This document shows, in pieces, positions 5,174 through 5,455 of a stretch of 5,455 bases of DNA. This DNA comes from Sphingomonas sp. (lineage in GTDB: Bacteria > Pseudomonadota > Alphaproteobacteria > Sphingomonadales > Sphingomonadaceae). Positions within the stretch are counted from its first letter, which is position 1, and the number at the start of each line of letters is the position of its first letter. Where the stretch lies: positions 1 through 5,455 of the forward strand of contig JAPJRE010000287.1 of NCBI GenBank assembly GCA_030824725.1. The letters are read 5' to 3'. The notes below the pieces were generated by a model, which was not told where the DNA came from, searched no databases, and saw only the letters and a list, made by a program, of their open reading frames with translations. The translations under genes were made by a program, and so were the position numbers.

Positions 5174-5455
5174 GCGCGGCGCGCGTCTTCTCCCGCTGCT
5201 GCTGCTCGGCGGCTGCAGCGGCGCGAGCATCCTGCGCCCCGGCGGCCCGATCGGCGCGAACAACCGGACGATCCTGCTCGATTCGCTGGTGATCATGCTG
5301 GCGATCGTCATCCCCACGATGATCGCCACGCTGGTCTTCGCCTGGTGGTTCCGCGCCGGCAACGGCAAGGCGAAGTATCGGCCGGAGTTCGTCTATTCGG
5401 GCCGGATCGAACTGATCGTCTGGTCGATCCCGCTGCTGACCATCCTGTTCCTCAG
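5166..5455 (+). CDS. cyoA: Cytochrome bo3-type ubiquinol oxidase subunit II (partial, 3' end outside window)
   Basis: CyoA is the membrane-anchored subunit II of the cytochrome bo3 terminal oxidase, which passes electrons from ubiquinol to oxygen and pumps protons. The first 96 residues are visible. A signal peptide rich in Leu ends in a lipobox (L14-G-G-C17), so the protein is probably lipidated, as E. coli CyoA is. Next come a short periplasmic stretch (LRPGGPIGANNRTILLD), TM helix one (about 40-63), the loop RAGNGKAKYRPEFVYSGRIE (65-84) typical of CyoA rather than cytochrome c oxidase, and TM two (from about 85) ending at the window edge. The CuA-site region that would finally separate quinol from cytochrome c oxidases lies outside. 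The ATG overlaps the hydrolase stop by 8 nt, and GAGG sits 6 nt before it. cyoB, cyoC and cyoD would be expected downstream. No separate promoter was recognised. Confidence 0.93.
   Translation, partial: MAERGARLLPLLLLGGCSGASILRPGGPIGANNRTILLDSLVIMLAIVIPTMIATLVFAWWFRAGNGKAKYRPEFVYSGRIELIVWSIPLLTILFL

Noticed and set aside
3101..5368. 755-codon open frame on the minus strand
   Set aside because: It is antisense to the MFS, small-protein, hydrolase and cyoA genes, which all have clear family motifs. Its translation is low-complexity and rich in Arg, Gln, His and Ala, as expected for a shadow frame in GC-rich DNA.

Overview
The window is GC-rich, gene-dense DNA from an alphaproteobacterium, most likely a sphingomonad (Sphingomonas or a close relative). 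This rests on GC-rich codon use, a bacterial NHEJ pair (ku-ligD), a CyoA-type quinol oxidase subunit, a near-perfect alphaproteobacterial general-stress (EcfG) promoter, and a short GC-rich palindrome of a kind I recall as frequent in sphingomonad genomes. No database search was possible.

Layout. Minus strand, 1-1476: ku followed by the first 205 codons of ligD (cut by the window edge). Their reading frames overlap by 8 nt, so they form one non-homologous end-joining operon. A 97-bp divergent spacer (1477-1573) separates it from plus-strand genes. Plus strand: pdxH (1574-2152) encodes pyridoxamine-phosphate oxidase. It overlaps by 4 nt a FieF/YiiP-like CDF cation-efflux gene (2149-3081). After 55 bp comes a 12-TM MFS transporter that appears to start at TTG (3137-4306). 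A 57-bp gap holds an EcfG promoter (GGAAC-N16-CGTT). It is followed by a 61-residue, very hydrophilic protein built from a duplicated 21-residue unit (4364-4549), an isochorismatase-family cysteine hydrolase (4562-5173), and the start of cyoA (5166 to the window end), which overlaps the hydrolase gene by 8 nt.

How the parts may fit together. The most notable signal is stress control. The canonical EcfG promoter at 4315-4339 sits a short leader ahead of the repeat protein, with the hydrolase and the terminal quinol oxidase tightly packed behind it. Stress transcription could therefore reach the respiratory cyo genes. A weaker GGAAC-N18-TT site in front of ku, fitting the looser RpoE2-type consensus, suggests that end-joining repair may be in the same regulon. 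The metabolic and transport genes between them (pdxH, CDF, MFS) look like ordinary housekeeping genes. No rRNA, tRNA, CRISPR array, insertion sequence or phage gene was seen. The long minus-strand open frames over 2143-5368 are shadows of plus-strand genes.
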